The notes under the pieces: model-generated | Databases searched by the model: none | The model's input: the letters and a program-made list of their open reading frames with translations, nothing else | Told to the model about the DNA's origin: nothing | Position numbers and translations under genes: made by a program | Part shown: positions 1 to 10,286 of the stretch, piece by piece | Layout of the letters: every line of letters starts with the position of its first letter | Numbering within the stretch: position 1 is the first letter of the stretch | NCBI GenBank assembly: GCA_015852425.1 | Contig: JAAAIG010000201.1 | Location: 1 to 36,959, forward strand | Direction of reading: 5' to 3' | DNA: 36,959 nucleotides | Source of the DNA: Gryganskiella cystojenkinii | Lineage: Eukaryota; Mortierellomycota; Mortierellomycetes; Mortierellales; Mortierellaceae

Positions 1-219
1 TCGACTTCCACTTTGGGATAATAATTTGCAAGGAAACAGCTTCGCAAACTGCCTAATAAAAAATTGCTTGTTTTTATTGTGTCCTTCTTTGCGAAATGGA
101 ACTGGAAGGAGATGGAAGCGGCACAATATATAGTCTGTACAAGCAGATTCAGGGGAGAATTGAGCGGCAGTGAACGAGGTTAGAGGAAGGGAGAGAGTGA
201 GGGAGCAACCAAAGAAAAG

Positions 220-591
220 CTATCTGATCAGCTTGAAAGTGTTCTTTTGGATATAGGTGTTGCCCTCATCGTGCCGCAACAGGAACCGTTCTGTGAACTT
301 TAGCGTGGTCACACCGTTATCCAGAGAGACTTCCCCGGCAACGTTCACAATCAAGTCGGTTCCCTCGGGGAGATCTTGGACTTGAATGTCTTGGGTTGAG
401 AGCTGGTGTCGAGTTTCTGGCATCTCCAAGAACAACTTCTTGATCTCGTCTCGACCCGCGGTCTCTCCACCTTCAATGCTCATCACGGATTCCTCCAAGA
501 AGAGCGGGAAGAGTTTCTCGTGTTCGTGGTTGTCCAAGTTCGTGTAGTAGAACTGCGTAAACTGTTTACCAATGGCTTCGAGGTCGGACAT
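220..591 (-). CDS. ntf2: Nuclear transport factor 2 (NTF2)-like protein
   Basis: A 123-residue single-domain protein, close to the usual ~125 residues of NTF2. The N-terminus reads as helix 1 of the fold (FTQFYYTNLD), followed by a Phe-rich segment with the Met-Ser-Ile-Glu-Gly stretch and the G-R-D-E-I-K helix of the family. The C-terminal half gives the curved sheet (LKFTERFLLRHDEGNTYIQ and a final TFKLIR strand). NTF2 carries RanGDP into the nucleus through FxFG nucleoporins; that role is family knowledge. The ATG at 591 is chosen because it gives the family's exact length. The gene has no intron, whereas other genes here do. A TATA-like box lies about 80 nt upstream. The alternative is another small NTF2-fold protein, because several typical NTF2 residues around the middle loop differ. 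Confidence 0.85.
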   Translation of the reverse strand: MSDLEAIGKQFTQFYYTNLDNHEHEKLFPLFLEESVMSIEGGETAGRDEIKKLFLEMPETRHQLSTQDIQVQDLPEGTDLIVNVAGEVSLDNGVTTLKFTERFLLRHDEGNTYIQKNTFKLIR

Positions 592-669
592 GACGTGAAA
601 AAAGACGGAGACAAAGAAAAAAAAATTAGAGAGAACGATAGAGAGGGTGCCAGTGTTGGCATGCTTCCC

Positions 670-677
670 TTTTTATA
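670..677 (-). promoter_or_regulatory. TATA-like box upstream of the NTF2-like gene
   Basis: On the minus strand the sequence reads TATAAAAA, about 80 nt upstream of the NTF2 start codon. Spacing fits a core promoter element with a short 5' leader. Consensus match only. Confidence 0.4.
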
Positions 678-1088
678 TCTCCGGTTATTCCAGCACAGGC
701 CTTTGATCGATCATGCAAATAACTGTACACCCGAGTCCAGCTTGTAAACATTTCTAAAAAGAGAAAAAAGAGAACTCGTTTGACGTGTTGGCCACCAAAA
801 AAAGGAGAATGCTCTGCTTTTTTTCGCGCTTGGACAACACAATCGCTGCGCGTCACGAACGTCGTGCCAAAAAGAAGAGGAGTTTCCAATTGATATTGGC
901 GGCAAGCACGTCAAAAGGATTTTCCTTCATATGATATCCTCGTTTTGTTCTTGAGGACACAGCAAAACAAAAACAACCTTCCTCGCCAACAAACAGTTTT
1001 CAAAATAATGTTGATGAGGGCAGTTTTTAGGGAAGGGTCACAAGCTTTGAGAGGCTGCAGTCGTGACGTTCAAATGTTTGGTGATGCA

Positions 1089-1138
1089 AAAAAAAAAAAA
1101 AAAAAATGCCGGAGGGGGTCGCTCAGGCATTTTTTTTT
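1089..1138. repeat. A-run/T-run hairpin
   Basis: A long A run ending in ATGCC faces GGCAT followed by a T run, giving a perfect stem of about a dozen base pairs around a G-rich loop of about 15 nt. It may be only a by-product of facing homopolymers. Confidence 0.45.
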
Positions 1139-1154
1139 ACAGAGTATACTCTGT
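1139..1154. repeat. Perfect 16-bp palindrome
   Basis: ACAGAGTATACTCTGT is identical on both strands, directly adjoining the A/T hairpin. It could be a dimeric transcription-factor site in the promoter region, but no factor is recognised. Confidence 0.5.
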
Positions 1155-1504
1155 AGGCGAAGGAATGAACATAACCATGGAACAAGGAAGCTGTTCCAAC
1201 CCTTGGCCGCTGGATACTTTCCGAGGGCACAACTACTCTGTGTGGATGTAACAAAAGAAAAAAAAAAATAGAAAGAGCGACTTTGAAACGGCGACCATGC
1301 GTTACACAAGAGTCTTGGCACTTTTTTTTTTTTTGTTTTTTTTTTGGTTTTATTCGCACTCGGATGAAAAAAGACAGCGCTTTCTGCATTTTAAAAGGAA
1401 CACAATTCCCATCCTCACTCTTGCAATTGACACACACGACTCCGGGACTCAACACTTGTTTTTTGTACCCTCATAACACCTTTTTAAGAAAAAATTAACC
1501 AACA

Positions 1505-3566
1505 ATGAAGATTGCTGTTGTTGGCCCTCTTCTCCTCTTCGTTATCGCCTTATCAATTGAAGGCTTACCCGTGGATAACCGACGTGCACTCTATCAAGAT
1601 TGGAACGATGCCATCGAGCTGGCTAGGAATAGGTCTGGAACTCCCGGTTTGAGTGTTGCAGTACTCCTCCGTGGAAAGGTCATCTATGCAGAGGGATTTG
1701 GGAAACGTAACGACAGAGGCGACCCAGTCACCGCCGAGGTAATACGAAATGGCATCATATTGGGTTCTTGGATCGAGGGAGAACTCTGGCGTTCGTTTGA
1801 CAGAGCAGACCTTTGATCTTATTTACTCATTGTAATCACATACAATGTTTTACAATGATTTCCTTGTCTTTTATTTCTAGACCCTGATGCCAATTGGATC
1901 GATGACCAAAGCCATGACGGCGTCCATGATCGGTGAACTGGTCGCTGAAGGGAAGCTCGATTGGGACAAGACGCCGGTTTCAGAGTACGTTCCTGAGGCT
2001 CAGTTCGGACCCGCTCTCACCTCCGAGTTGACGCTTGCTGATTATCTCTCCCATCGCTCTGTAAGTAACATATATATATTAATATATCCCGACATAAAAA
2101 GCGCCGATGAGAAGATATCGCGCTTCATATTCATAGTGTGACCTCGCTCTCTGTTACATATATATAAATAGGGACTCCCACATGAGGATTTTGCTTGGTT
2201 TAACACGACAGAAACCCGGTCTCAGGTCTTTCGTCGTCTCAAGCACCTCAACCTCCCAGACAAACTGCTCTCGGACACCCAGTACTCGAACATGGGTTAC
2301 ACGATCGCCGGCGAGGCTGCTGCCAACATTGCCAAGGTTCCGTATGAACGGCTGGTCCGTGACAAGATTTTCCGTCCTTTGGGTCTCACCCATACAGGAT
2401 TTTCTCCCATCGAAATGGGCAAACGAGATCGCAACCATGCACGACCCTATTATGCTGAATCACTTAAAGATGCTCAGTCCGGAAGGTTCCATCAAGGTGA
2501 ATTGAACAACGAGATCGAGTTCGTCTCGGCTGCGGGTGATGCCTACTCGAACTCGTTAGATCTCTTAAAGTGGGGGTCAACCATTATGCACTATGGTCGA
2601 TTGAATGGCAAGCAAGTTTTAAACAAGACTTCGGTTGAAGCGGTCCTTACCGCCCATACGATCTATCGAGCCAAAAAGAGTATTCCAGAACTATCACCTA
2701 CTACGACCTACGGTATGGGTTGGTTTATTGACGCATACCAGGGTCAGACCATGTACTACCATGGTAAGATTCCCACCCAATCACAAAAAAAAAAACCTTG
2801 GAGGTAACACTGGAGAGTGATAAAGAAGAGAAAATTGCTGCCCATATTTATTTACTAGTCTTCCTTTACTTTTTCTTGTTCTTCCTATCCCTTTTTATTC
2901 AAAGGTGGAAACACTCTTGGATTCTCGTCCATGATTTGTCTCTTCCCAGATTCGGATCTAGTGATCACTGTCCTGTCTAACATGTATGTCGCTATCCTGC
3001 CCGATACGATCCCATTTTTTATCGCGGACGAAATCTTGAACCTCCCCAGAACAAAAGACTGGCTTGGCAAGGAGACCCTGGACGTGACTGAGCGTGTTTT
3101 CCAAAACAGAGCAGATGAGGAAGCCGGCGTGCGTTTTCCGCCGCGTCTCAATAACAGACAGGCAGCACACCATCTTTCCGATTATACGGGTAGTTATACC
3201 AATTCGTTGTTTACAGGGGATGTCAAGATCACACTCCTCGAGACCGGCGAGCTTCACTTCTTGTTCAACACCTTCTCGAGCAAAGTGGAGCATTATCATT
3301 ACGAGACATTCTCCTTCTTTTTCGATACATGGTCGGCTAAAACAAAACAGCTCGTCACGTTCATCACGGGTCAGGATGGCGAAGTCGAAGCGCTCGAGCT
3401 GGAGTACTTGGAGGAGAACTGGACGTTCAAGAAACAAATCAACAAGGCGATTGTGACCATGACTAGTCAGCATCGCTGCCATGACCAAGAAGAGGTCGAT
3501 ATCCACATGGAGAATGAAAGAGAGGAAGAAAAAGAGCAGGATCAGTTCCAATTCAAGTTGTATTAG
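1505..3566 (+). CDS. Secreted serine beta-lactamase-like hydrolase (peptidase S12 / class C type)
   Basis: Predicted as four exons, 1505-1738, 1881-2060, 2172-2763 and 2905-3566, joined through GT-AG introns of 111-142 nt with the frame kept at each junction; product 555 residues. A signal peptide opens the protein (MKIAVVGPLLLFVIALSIEG). The three catalytic motifs are present: Ser-Met-Thr-Lys (SxxK, nucleophile) at about residue 84, Tyr-Ser-Asn (YxN) in exon 3 before MGYTIAGEAAANIAK, and His-Gly-Gly at the exon 3/4 junction in place of KTG. HRSGLP at the exon 2/3 junction is also typical. The last exon carries a C-terminal beta-rich region resembling the DUF3471 extension (LSDYTGSYTN, then KVEHYHYETF) and an acidic tail. 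Family members are esterases or peptidases as well as beta-lactamases, so the substrate is unknown; antibiotic resistance should not be inferred. Confidence 0.85.
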
Positions 3567-3570
3567 AGAG

Positions 3571-4420
3571 CAGTATATCCATACTTTTTCTGGATTTCTC
3601 AGCGGTGATGGGCTCGAAATCCTTCAGCGGGGTCTGAACCATGGTCTTGTTCATCTCGAGGACGTAAACTCGCAATGCTCTTGGTACCCACGTATCCCCC
3701 TGGACTCCCATTTTCATACTCCTGATCCTGTTGCTGTTGCTGCAATCCCTTCGACTTCAGCACCACGAACACGATCACCCGATGGATATTATCATTATGC
3801 TGACGGTGACGACGGAGATTCGCTTCTCTCACTCGTGACAGTCCTGCAACACAATCTAGATCTCAAGACGGTTAAACTCACTTCAGGCAGTGCTCGAAGT
3901 GGCATCTTCAGATTGCTGGTTGGTCTTCCACTCGGTCTCGAAAAGTTGACGATCCAGTTGAAATATCATGAGCTCGAGGAGTTGACCCCCGAGGAGGATA
4001 ACGCATTCTTGTCTCTGGTCAATCCTGCGACCCTGAAACGGCCCCTTGAGCTCAAGTACTTTTCTATCTCGATGAAGCTCCGTGGTAATGATATACATCA
4101 TCGGCTCGTCCAGCTCTTGGAACGATCTCCATGTCTGCAATACCTTCGTCTAGACGTGACCCTGGCCACGACTTTGAGCGCCTTGTCCCCGATCCTTCAG
4201 TCACACTGTCCGGACTTGGACAAGCTTTTCTTCCAATTTTATGGTTGGAACACAGAGACTAAAAAATATGAACAGTACGACCCACACACGTACAGAACAA
4301 AAGGGCGCACTTTTCATATTCGTAACTCAAATGCCATTGACAGAACTACGTTCTATGTTACTTGAAGGGCAAGAGGATGAGGTTAAGATCGCTTCAGAAA
4401 GCCTCGGTTTCTATAATAAT
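3571..4420 (+). pseudogene. LRR protein relic, 5' half (F-box/LRR type)
   Basis: Directly after the hydrolase stop codon the sequence codes for regular leucine-rich strands with no start codon of its own (for example LVGLPLGLEKLTIQLKYHE, then RSPCLQYLRLDVTLATTL, then HCPDLDKLFFQFYGW). This frame ends at 4365. A second frame then reads as coding (LTELRSMLLEGQEDEVKIAS), suggesting a frameshift near 4320. No F-box is visible and the open frame begins antisense-free inside the last exon of the hydrolase in another frame. The part from 4191 to 4260 is nearly identical to the start of the minus-strand LRR relic at 22077-23070, which carries the complementary 3' half. It ends tail to tail against the broken gene at 4383-5908. 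A short real gene cannot be excluded but would lack a plausible start. Confidence 0.6.
4191..4260 (+). repeat. 70-nt inverted repeat, copy 1
   Basis: This stretch matches the reverse complement of 23001-23070 at 66 of 70 positions by eye. It encodes the LRR segment HCPDLDKLFFxFYGW in both places. Homology stops visibly on the 3' side of each copy and becomes weak on the 5' side. Confidence 0.85.
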
Positions 4421-5908
4421 TGTAGGCTGTCGAAACACTCGGACCCAAGTCCCAAGACAAGAGAGTAGTCAATGATCCGAGTCGACGAGCCCACCAGGCC
4501 ATTTCCACGTCCCGGACGTCCTCATCTCCTTGTTGATTCGCATCAAGAACGAGGACCAGCAACAAATGCTTCATCCCGATACAGACCCAGGATCGATCCT
4601 TCTCGTCCAGTTCTGACGCCCTGACTTCTCCGGCCTCAAACTCTTCTAAACTCGAGACCGTGCAAAGGATATCATGGATCATGGCGCCTGTAACTTGGTT
4701 ACAGTTCTTGATTCTTAACGACTTAAGCCCTATCCGATACCGAGGAATCTCTTTCAAAGAGTCCCAGGAACGAGAGTTGAAACTTGTCCCTGTGAAGTCC
4801 AATTCCTCGATCGCTTGTAAGGTCTGTATTAGGCTTTTGAACACTGCATCCGAGAAGTCAGCAAAAGGCAAAGCCAACGATCGCAGTCGCTGCTTCAACT
4901 GGAGTCCTTCACCACCATGACAGTATGACTGCATAATACCATTGTATAGGCGAGCCATGGTCTGAAGCTCCTCCTGTGGTAGGCTGTCTGGATCCACTCG
5001 AGTCGATCGGTCAGGCTTATCATCATCAATCACCCATCGTAATCGCTCCAACCCTGCGCTGCTCTTGAGGATCAAGAACAATTGAACATGGAGTAACGAC
5101 ATATGAGAGAATCCAGACGTTGCATGAAAATTGAGTTCTCGGATTAGTGTGGGACTGACTGTGGAAAAACGCTCCGAGACCATATACAGCAGCGCGTTGT
5201 AGTCTCTGTCTTGGATTCGTATTTCTTGAAAAAGTTCCCGCCCAGGGCCAGGACCCGAAGACGAGACCAAAGGCAGGTGTAGTGCTCCATCCAAACCGTG
5301 AATGACTTTACGGCCACCAGGTTCTTGATCTCGAGTCGTTCTAGGTTTGGGCATCGACCGATCGCCAATAGGAGTTCATTCGTGTCCACGGCGTTCAGGA
5401 CCACGGATTTTAAAGTCAATTGATGATTGCGAACCAAAAGAGTACATAAGTCCGAAATATTACAGTCAACCTTTAAAGAAGAGAGGTTTGGAAAGATCAT
5501 CCGACCGAGATCGATGAGAGTGTTGCCCCCTATAATCGAGAGTTCATGCACTAGGCTCGCTTGGACGCGAAGCGCGTATTCGGGCGGGCCATGAGTCCTC
5601 GATTTTTCAACCGAGGACATGATATGATGCAGGAAGGATTGACGCCAAACTTGGCATACTCGGATGCACCGGAGTAGGTCTTGAGTCTTTAGATACCGCC
5701 TAACTTGCAATAAGATTTCAGGGAGCATCAGAGGACTTGAACTTGCTCGTGCTCGGTCACGACGGTCATATTCATCGAGCACCATAGACATTTCTTGTTG
5801 TTGTATTTGCTGTTGTTGCTGTTGTGAAGAGGAGTGGAGCCGAGGATTCAATTGCAGGTTCTGCTGATGCCGCGAGGTGGAATTCTCATGGCGCAGTTCG
5901 GACATCAT
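4383..5908 (-). pseudogene. F-box/LRR gene broken by a frameshift and 3' truncation
   Basis: From the ATG at 5908, one frame gives a Gln-rich N-terminus, an F-box at about residues 59-98 (LPEILLQVRRYLKTQDLLRC, then CQVWRQSFL) and LRRs up to LRVLALGGNFFKKYE near 5210; it then stops at 5144. A different frame resumes with ERFSTVSPTLIRELNFHA and continues with family LRRs and the GAMIHDILCTVSSLEEFEAG signature to 4383. A single-base indel between about 5170 and 5240 explains this. The C-terminal EARWxLxHW segment found in intact paralogues is missing; homology ends near LGSLTTLLSWDLG. A GTAAGT...TTCTTCCCAG stretch of about 40 nt upstream of the ATG could be a 5'-UTR intron, though it is short. 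A sequencing error could explain the frameshift, but not the truncation. Confidence 0.75.
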
Positions 5909-6081
5909 TGTTGTGGTTGGGAGGGAATGAACTGGGAAGAAAGAGAAAAGGAGAACAAGGACATGACTTACACAGCCCAAAAAATTAGACTCTGGAGTTG
6001 CAACAAGAAATTCAGGGTCCAACTCGGCCAATGGCCCATGCTTTTTCCCAATCTAAAAAAAAAAAAAAAAAAAAACTCGAA

Positions 6082-7833
6082 ATGTCGTACCATCTTCAAG
6101 GACAGGAGCCATCACCCCCAACACAGGGATCACCACGACTACACCTGGGCAAACATAATCTCACCGAGAATCGATTCCACCTCTTTGCAATTCCTGAACT
6201 CCTCTTACACATTTCGAATTACCTCGACAGTCATGCCATCCTCCAATGTCTTCAACTCAACCGCCTCTGCCACCAGACGCTCCTTCAAAGAGTGTGGTCC
6301 GTCATCGAGATCGAACAGGATACAGGACCAGACATGACCTCGCTCATAAAACACGCTTCCTTGGTCCGGGACCTCAGTATTATAGGTGATGACATGATCG
6401 ACCTCATTAACGAAACCGATCTCTTCTTCCCGTCCCTTTCAACCCTCCACCTCGACCAAGAACTTGGCGACCGCAGACTCGTCCACGAATCTTCTATCAG
6501 GATAGTTCAACTCCACCGATCGACCTTGACTTCGCTCACCGTCGAATCCGTCACCTCGGAAGAGCTCATGGGGGCCGTGGCTGCTTGCTCTTCTTTACAA
6601 ATCCTCAAAATCGAATCCCTGTCGTTGGCGTCTCCTATTCACTGGATGGACCACTACGAGTCCCTGTGGTCTCATCTTCGAATCCTCACCCTCGGGGGAA
6701 ATTGGTTCAACAGTTACGAGGGCGAACACATCTTCCTGTCCAAGTTCGAAACTGTGCCCTCAACAGCACTCCAACAATTGACGTTTCACTGTCAGGACTA
6801 CGACCCCCTCTTGTTCAAAGTCTCTATTCGCTTGATTCAAAAGAGCCCGAGGTTAATTCGGCTGAAATGGGTCCTCGAGGACGAGGACGATAGCTCCGCT
6901 ATTATGAATTACGTCCGCAACAACTATGGCGAAAACGACAATGATAGCGAAGGGACTTTGAACCACGACATACCTTTGGGGATTTTGGCAGATGCGATTC
7001 GAAGGGGTGACCTCGACCATTGGAAGGACCTTCAGCCACAGCAACAACACCTCCGATACCTCTCGCTCCCTAGCAACAACTTTTCGAACCAAGACCTCTC
7101 CCTTGTTCTCCAAACCGTCACCAACCTTCGAAAACTCGACCTGAATAAAACAAATTTCGACTCGCAGTCCTGGAAGATTCTACAACAAGAACTCCCCCGG
7201 TACTCGCTCCGGTCACTCAACCTCCAAAGTTGCAACAGTGTTACGGGTGCGATGGTTCACGAAATCCTGTGCACGATCCCGACACTGTCCATCTTCGAAG
7301 CTGATTTTGTCAAAACCTCGAATCTTGTTGAAGATACACGACCCTTGGTCTGCTCAGGAATCCGAGAACTCTGTCTGACGTTCGTGCTTCCCAAGGATGA
7401 TGATAGTGATGGTAATGTTGACGACGGCGAGGATGATGATGCTGATGGTGGTGTTGATGGTGGTTGTGCGGCCGCGAATTCCTTGGTCCTATCTCGACTT
7501 TCGACTCTTACACGACTCGAATACCTGGACATGAACACGCTCGATTTTGGGTTTCGAGGTCGGCATAATAGCGTTGATGCCTTGAGCGGGAAGAGTGACC
7601 CAAAGCGTGCGGTCCAATTGAGTCTGGACCAAGGGCTAGAAGATCTCAAGTCCTTGAAGCGGCTAAGGTCGTTTTATGGACCTGGAGAGAAAGGTTTCCG
7701 GTGGCGGGTCAAAGAGGTTAGATGGGCGTTGAAACATTGGCCCAAGCTCGAGAAATTGTCCATGATGCCTATTGAACGCAGGGCAAAGGCACTGTTAAAA
7801 GCTAAGGGTATCTACCTCACTGCCATATCATGA
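6082..7833 (+). CDS. F-box/LRR protein (predicted SCF substrate adaptor)
   Basis: Single-exon gene of 583 residues. The ATG at 6082 follows a poly-A tract; longer in-frame starts would translate that tract into a Lys run, so they were rejected. The F-box spans about residues 34-73 (FAIPELLLHISNYLDSHAIL, then CHQTLLQRVW). LRRs follow through the rest. The subfamily signature is complete: MDHYESLWSHLRILTLGGNW, GAMVHEILCTIPTLSIFEAD, a RPLVC motif and near the C-terminus VRWALKHWPKLEKL. An Asp/Gly-rich acidic insert sits at about residues 439-462. F-box proteins bind Skp1 and present targets to cullin ligases; the target is unknown. It is divergent from the broken paralogue at 4383-5908, with about 170 nt between starts. 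A possible AATAAA lies at 7862. Confidence 0.88.
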   Translation: MSYHLQGQEPSPPTQGSPRLHLGKHNLTENRFHLFAIPELLLHISNYLDSHAILQCLQLNRLCHQTLLQRVWSVIEIEQDTGPDMTSLIKHASLVRDLSIIGDDMIDLINETDLFFPSLSTLHLDQELGDRRLVHESSIRIVQLHRSTLTSLTVESVTSEELMGAVAACSSLQILKIESLSLASPIHWMDHYESLWSHLRILTLGGNWFNSYEGEHIFLSKFETVPSTALQQLTFHCQDYDPLLFKVSIRLIQKSPRLIRLKWVLEDEDDSSAIMNYVRNNYGENDNDSEGTLNHDIPLGILADAIRRGDLDHWKDLQPQQQHLRYLSLPSNNFSNQDLSLVLQTVTNLRKLDLNKTNFDSQSWKILQQELPRYSLRSLNLQSCNSVTGAMVHEILCTIPTLSIFEADFVKTSNLVEDTRPLVCSGIRELCLTFVLPKDDDSDGNVDDGEDDDADGGVDGGCAAANSLVLSRLSTLTRLEYLDMNTLDFGFRGRHNSVDALSGKSDPKRAVQLSLDQGLEDLKSLKRLRSFYGPGEKGFRWRVKEVRWALKHWPKLEKLSMMPIERRAKALLKAKGIYLTAIS

Positions 7834-8447
7834 TCGTACAAGGGATATCAAAACAAAACAAAATAAAACTATGAAGTTATAGTGAACTCTTGGAGTTTAT
7901 CCATCTATTGTTGAATACCACAGCCTCTGACGTCGACATCACCTCGTTCTTGGAGGGCTTTGCGGTCTTGCTACTGATCTTACACCTACTCAACTTTTTC
8001 AACCCCGTCTAGTGCTCAAAGACCCCAACGCACTTTAGCCGTGGACAAAAAAACCTCCCATCGAAGGCGCACTACAGCTGTGAAAGATCCATCATTTCTT
8101 CAAGTGCTTCCTTTGTCGTCCACCAGATCCAAGACTCGGGGTTCTCATCGAGATAGACATCGCCTCTGTGAAATTTCCTGCACAAAGTCACCCATACCCA
8201 AGACACGGAGTCGTTTCAGGGTTCCGATATGCGAAAGAACGAGACGGGAAGACCATATACACTTTTTTTTGGTACAGATTCAAAAAAGTATCGGTTTAAT
8301 CCACCTGACTTGAACCCAAGTGCACGAGCAAGCTAGCCGTCGCTGAAAGTGTACGACAAAAGAGCTCGTGTGCAATTTCGAACAAGAATGAGAGCGGTGC
8401 AAGCCCCCCAAAAAAGTGTTTTTTTTTAAATATACAACCGTGAAACA
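7834..8447. other. Intergenic region between convergent F-box/LRR genes
   Basis: Holds presumed 3' ends of both flanking genes and the LRR relic listed at 8072-8245. Nothing else recognised. Confidence 0.5.
8072..8245 (-). pseudogene. Short LRR C-terminal relic
   Basis: One minus-strand frame reads LSHIGTLKRLRVLGMGDF, which resembles the late LRR of the neighbouring family members (for example SRLGTLTQLEVLNLDG). The next frame then reads RGDVYLDENPESWIWWTTKE and ends at a TAG at 8072. Both halves look coding but are joined by a frameshift, and there is no start or F-box. Called by eye, so weak. Confidence 0.35.
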
Positions 8448-10137
8448 TCAAGAGGTATTAATTGTTCGACAACTCCGCAACTGAACGTGGCCCTGCAAGA
8501 TACTCCACGCCTCGACATCCATGGTCATCCATCTCACTTTTCTCAAACTAACCCAGTTCTTCAACGCCCATCGTGCCTCTTCAGCCTTCCATATGATCTC
8601 CGACCCCTGAAAGATCCTCAACCGCCTCAGCGACCTCAACTGATCCAGACCCTCGTTCAACGTCATTGGTGCTACCAACTTGGGATTCCCCTGCAACCAG
8701 ACATCTTCCTCCATGTCTCGACTCGCAGAGAAAATGACTTCACCGAAACCTAGGATCTCGAGCCTTGTCAGATTCGATAACCTTGACAACATTGTTCCGG
8801 AAGATCCAGACCCGGCCTCGCCATTCGTTTGTTCGTTCGACATGACCAGCGGCAAGAACAAGTCCCGCATCCGGGTACAAACCCAGGGTCGTTTGTCTTG
8901 TAAAAGATTGGCTGCCTTGACGTAATCGGCACTGAATACCTCGAGAGCCGTCATGCAACACAAGATATCATGGACCATGGATCCTGTCACGTCTCGACTC
9001 CCACGAAGCTTGAGCGTAGTGACTGTACTCAGATACCGCGGAAACTCTTGTTTCAAAATCGTCCACGATCCCAAATCGAAGCTTGTAAACGTGAGATTGA
9101 TCGACGTTAAACGTGTCATGGACTGGAGGATAACCCGGAGGTCCCGGTTCGAGAATCTATGCAAGGGTAGTTCGATCGACTCGAGCTGCGCTCGAAACTG
9201 ACCCGATCTGATTAGACTCGCTAACCGAGCCAATGGCATGACGTGTGTTCGGAGGTCTGCCGTGGCCTTTTCGTAATTGTACTCATAATCCAATTCGTCG
9301 TCCTCGTCTAGGTCGGACCATGTCAGGCGTGTCAGTTCCGGACTGTTCAGGAGTAGGAGCAAAATAGTTTGGATCACGGTCTCCTCATAAACGGTCGTTT
9401 CAAACTCGAGTTCCTGAATATTTGTCGTGAATCCAACAGCAGTGGTGGTGTCCAGTGTGATCGGTAAGGATGATGGGGATAATGATGTTGGAGGTAGTGA
9501 TCCTGTTGAGGTCGAGTACAATGATGACGAATCTGAACCCGATTCGGTAAGGAACCAGTCCCCTCCTAGAAACAAAACGCGAAGACGTGACCATAGTGTC
9601 CTGTAGCGTCTCATCCAGGCCTCTGGCGAGCTCGATTGCAGGTTGTAAATCGTCAGTTCTTCCAGTAGTGGACAGGCAGTGACGGCATCCAGGGTCTCCT
9701 CTCCCGCTTCACACCCGATGGTCAGGGATTTCAAAGAGGACTGATGTCGTCTAACCAACTCGACCACATTCTCGCTCATCTGTGGGTCATTATCGTCCTG
9801 ATGCAGACACATGGTCCAGAGGTTCGGAAGTATGACCCCAGAACGGGCGATGGACCGGGCTTTTTCCTCTGTTTCGATCCTGATCTTGTGCACGAGTGAG
9901 GCATGTTTGGCGAGTACTTCGGGGTCGGGTCCTTTTCCTGCTGGACCACAGCCCGGCTCGATCTTGATAGAGTTCCAGAGACGCGGTAAGAAGGATTGGT
10001 GCCAGAGACGACAGACCCGCAGACAGACTGTTATGGATCCATCACTCAATCGGTCGGCAATTTGCAAGAGAATTTCAGGGATCGCCATTGGACTTGGAGG
10101 TAGGACCATGCTCCCAATCCGGTTTCGGGGTCGTTGC

Positions 10138-10172
<35 letters not shown>

Positions 10173-10286
10173 TCGTTTTTTTTGAGGCAGATGATTTTGT
10201 TGTCGTTGCTCATGTCCCTGCCGTCGATTACAGTCTTGGGCGGGGGTTGAATCTTGTTGGCTTGATCTTGACATGTCTAGTTGCAT
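8448..10286 (-). CDS. F-box/LRR protein with poly-Gln N-terminus
   Basis: Single-exon, 612 residues, starting at the ATG at 10286. Residues about 1-56 are Gln-rich (a run of Q interrupted by one H at 39-51). The F-box lies at about 67-109 (MAIPEILLQIADRLSDGSIT, then CRLWHQSFLPRLW). LRRs fill the remainder. The subfamily signature is present: GSMVHDILCCMTALEVFSAD, then KRPWVC, then EARWALKNWVSLRKV close to the C-terminus. A Ser/Thr-rich segment interrupts the LRRs around residues 255-285. It is the intact paralogue closest in order to the frameshifted copy upstream and converges on the gene ending at 7833. Predicted role is a Skp1-binding adaptor in nucleus or cytosol; the substrate is unknown. 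Confidence 0.88.
10136..10181. repeat. GTTGTT/CAACAA trinucleotide tract
   Basis: Imperfect trinucleotide repeat encoding the poly-Gln run (minus strand) of the F-box/LRR protein. Such tracts are length-variable. Confidence 0.7.

Larger units (their letters stand above)
592..1504. other. Divergent intergenic region between NTF2-like and beta-lactamase-like genes
   Basis: About 0.9 kb with no convincing gene. It serves as a promoter for both flanking genes. It holds long A and T homopolymer runs (near 1088-1106, 1258-1269 and 1320-1345) and the hairpin/palindrome listed separately. Short open frames here are low-complexity (Lys or Phe runs) and are not called. Confidence 0.6.

Noticed and set aside
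2958..3551. 197-codon open frame antisense to the last hydrolase exon
   Set aside because: Shadow of the real coding frame, which carries catalytic-domain and C-terminal homology.
1505..3566. Reading the hydrolase as an antibiotic-resistance gene
   Set aside because: The family fold is shared by esterases and peptidases; eukaryotic members are not evidence of drug resistance.
5998..6081. N-terminal extension of the F-box/LRR frame through a Lys run
   Set aside because: The extension is translation of a poly-A tract and of sequence antisense to the divergent gene's leader; the ATG at 6082 is a better start.
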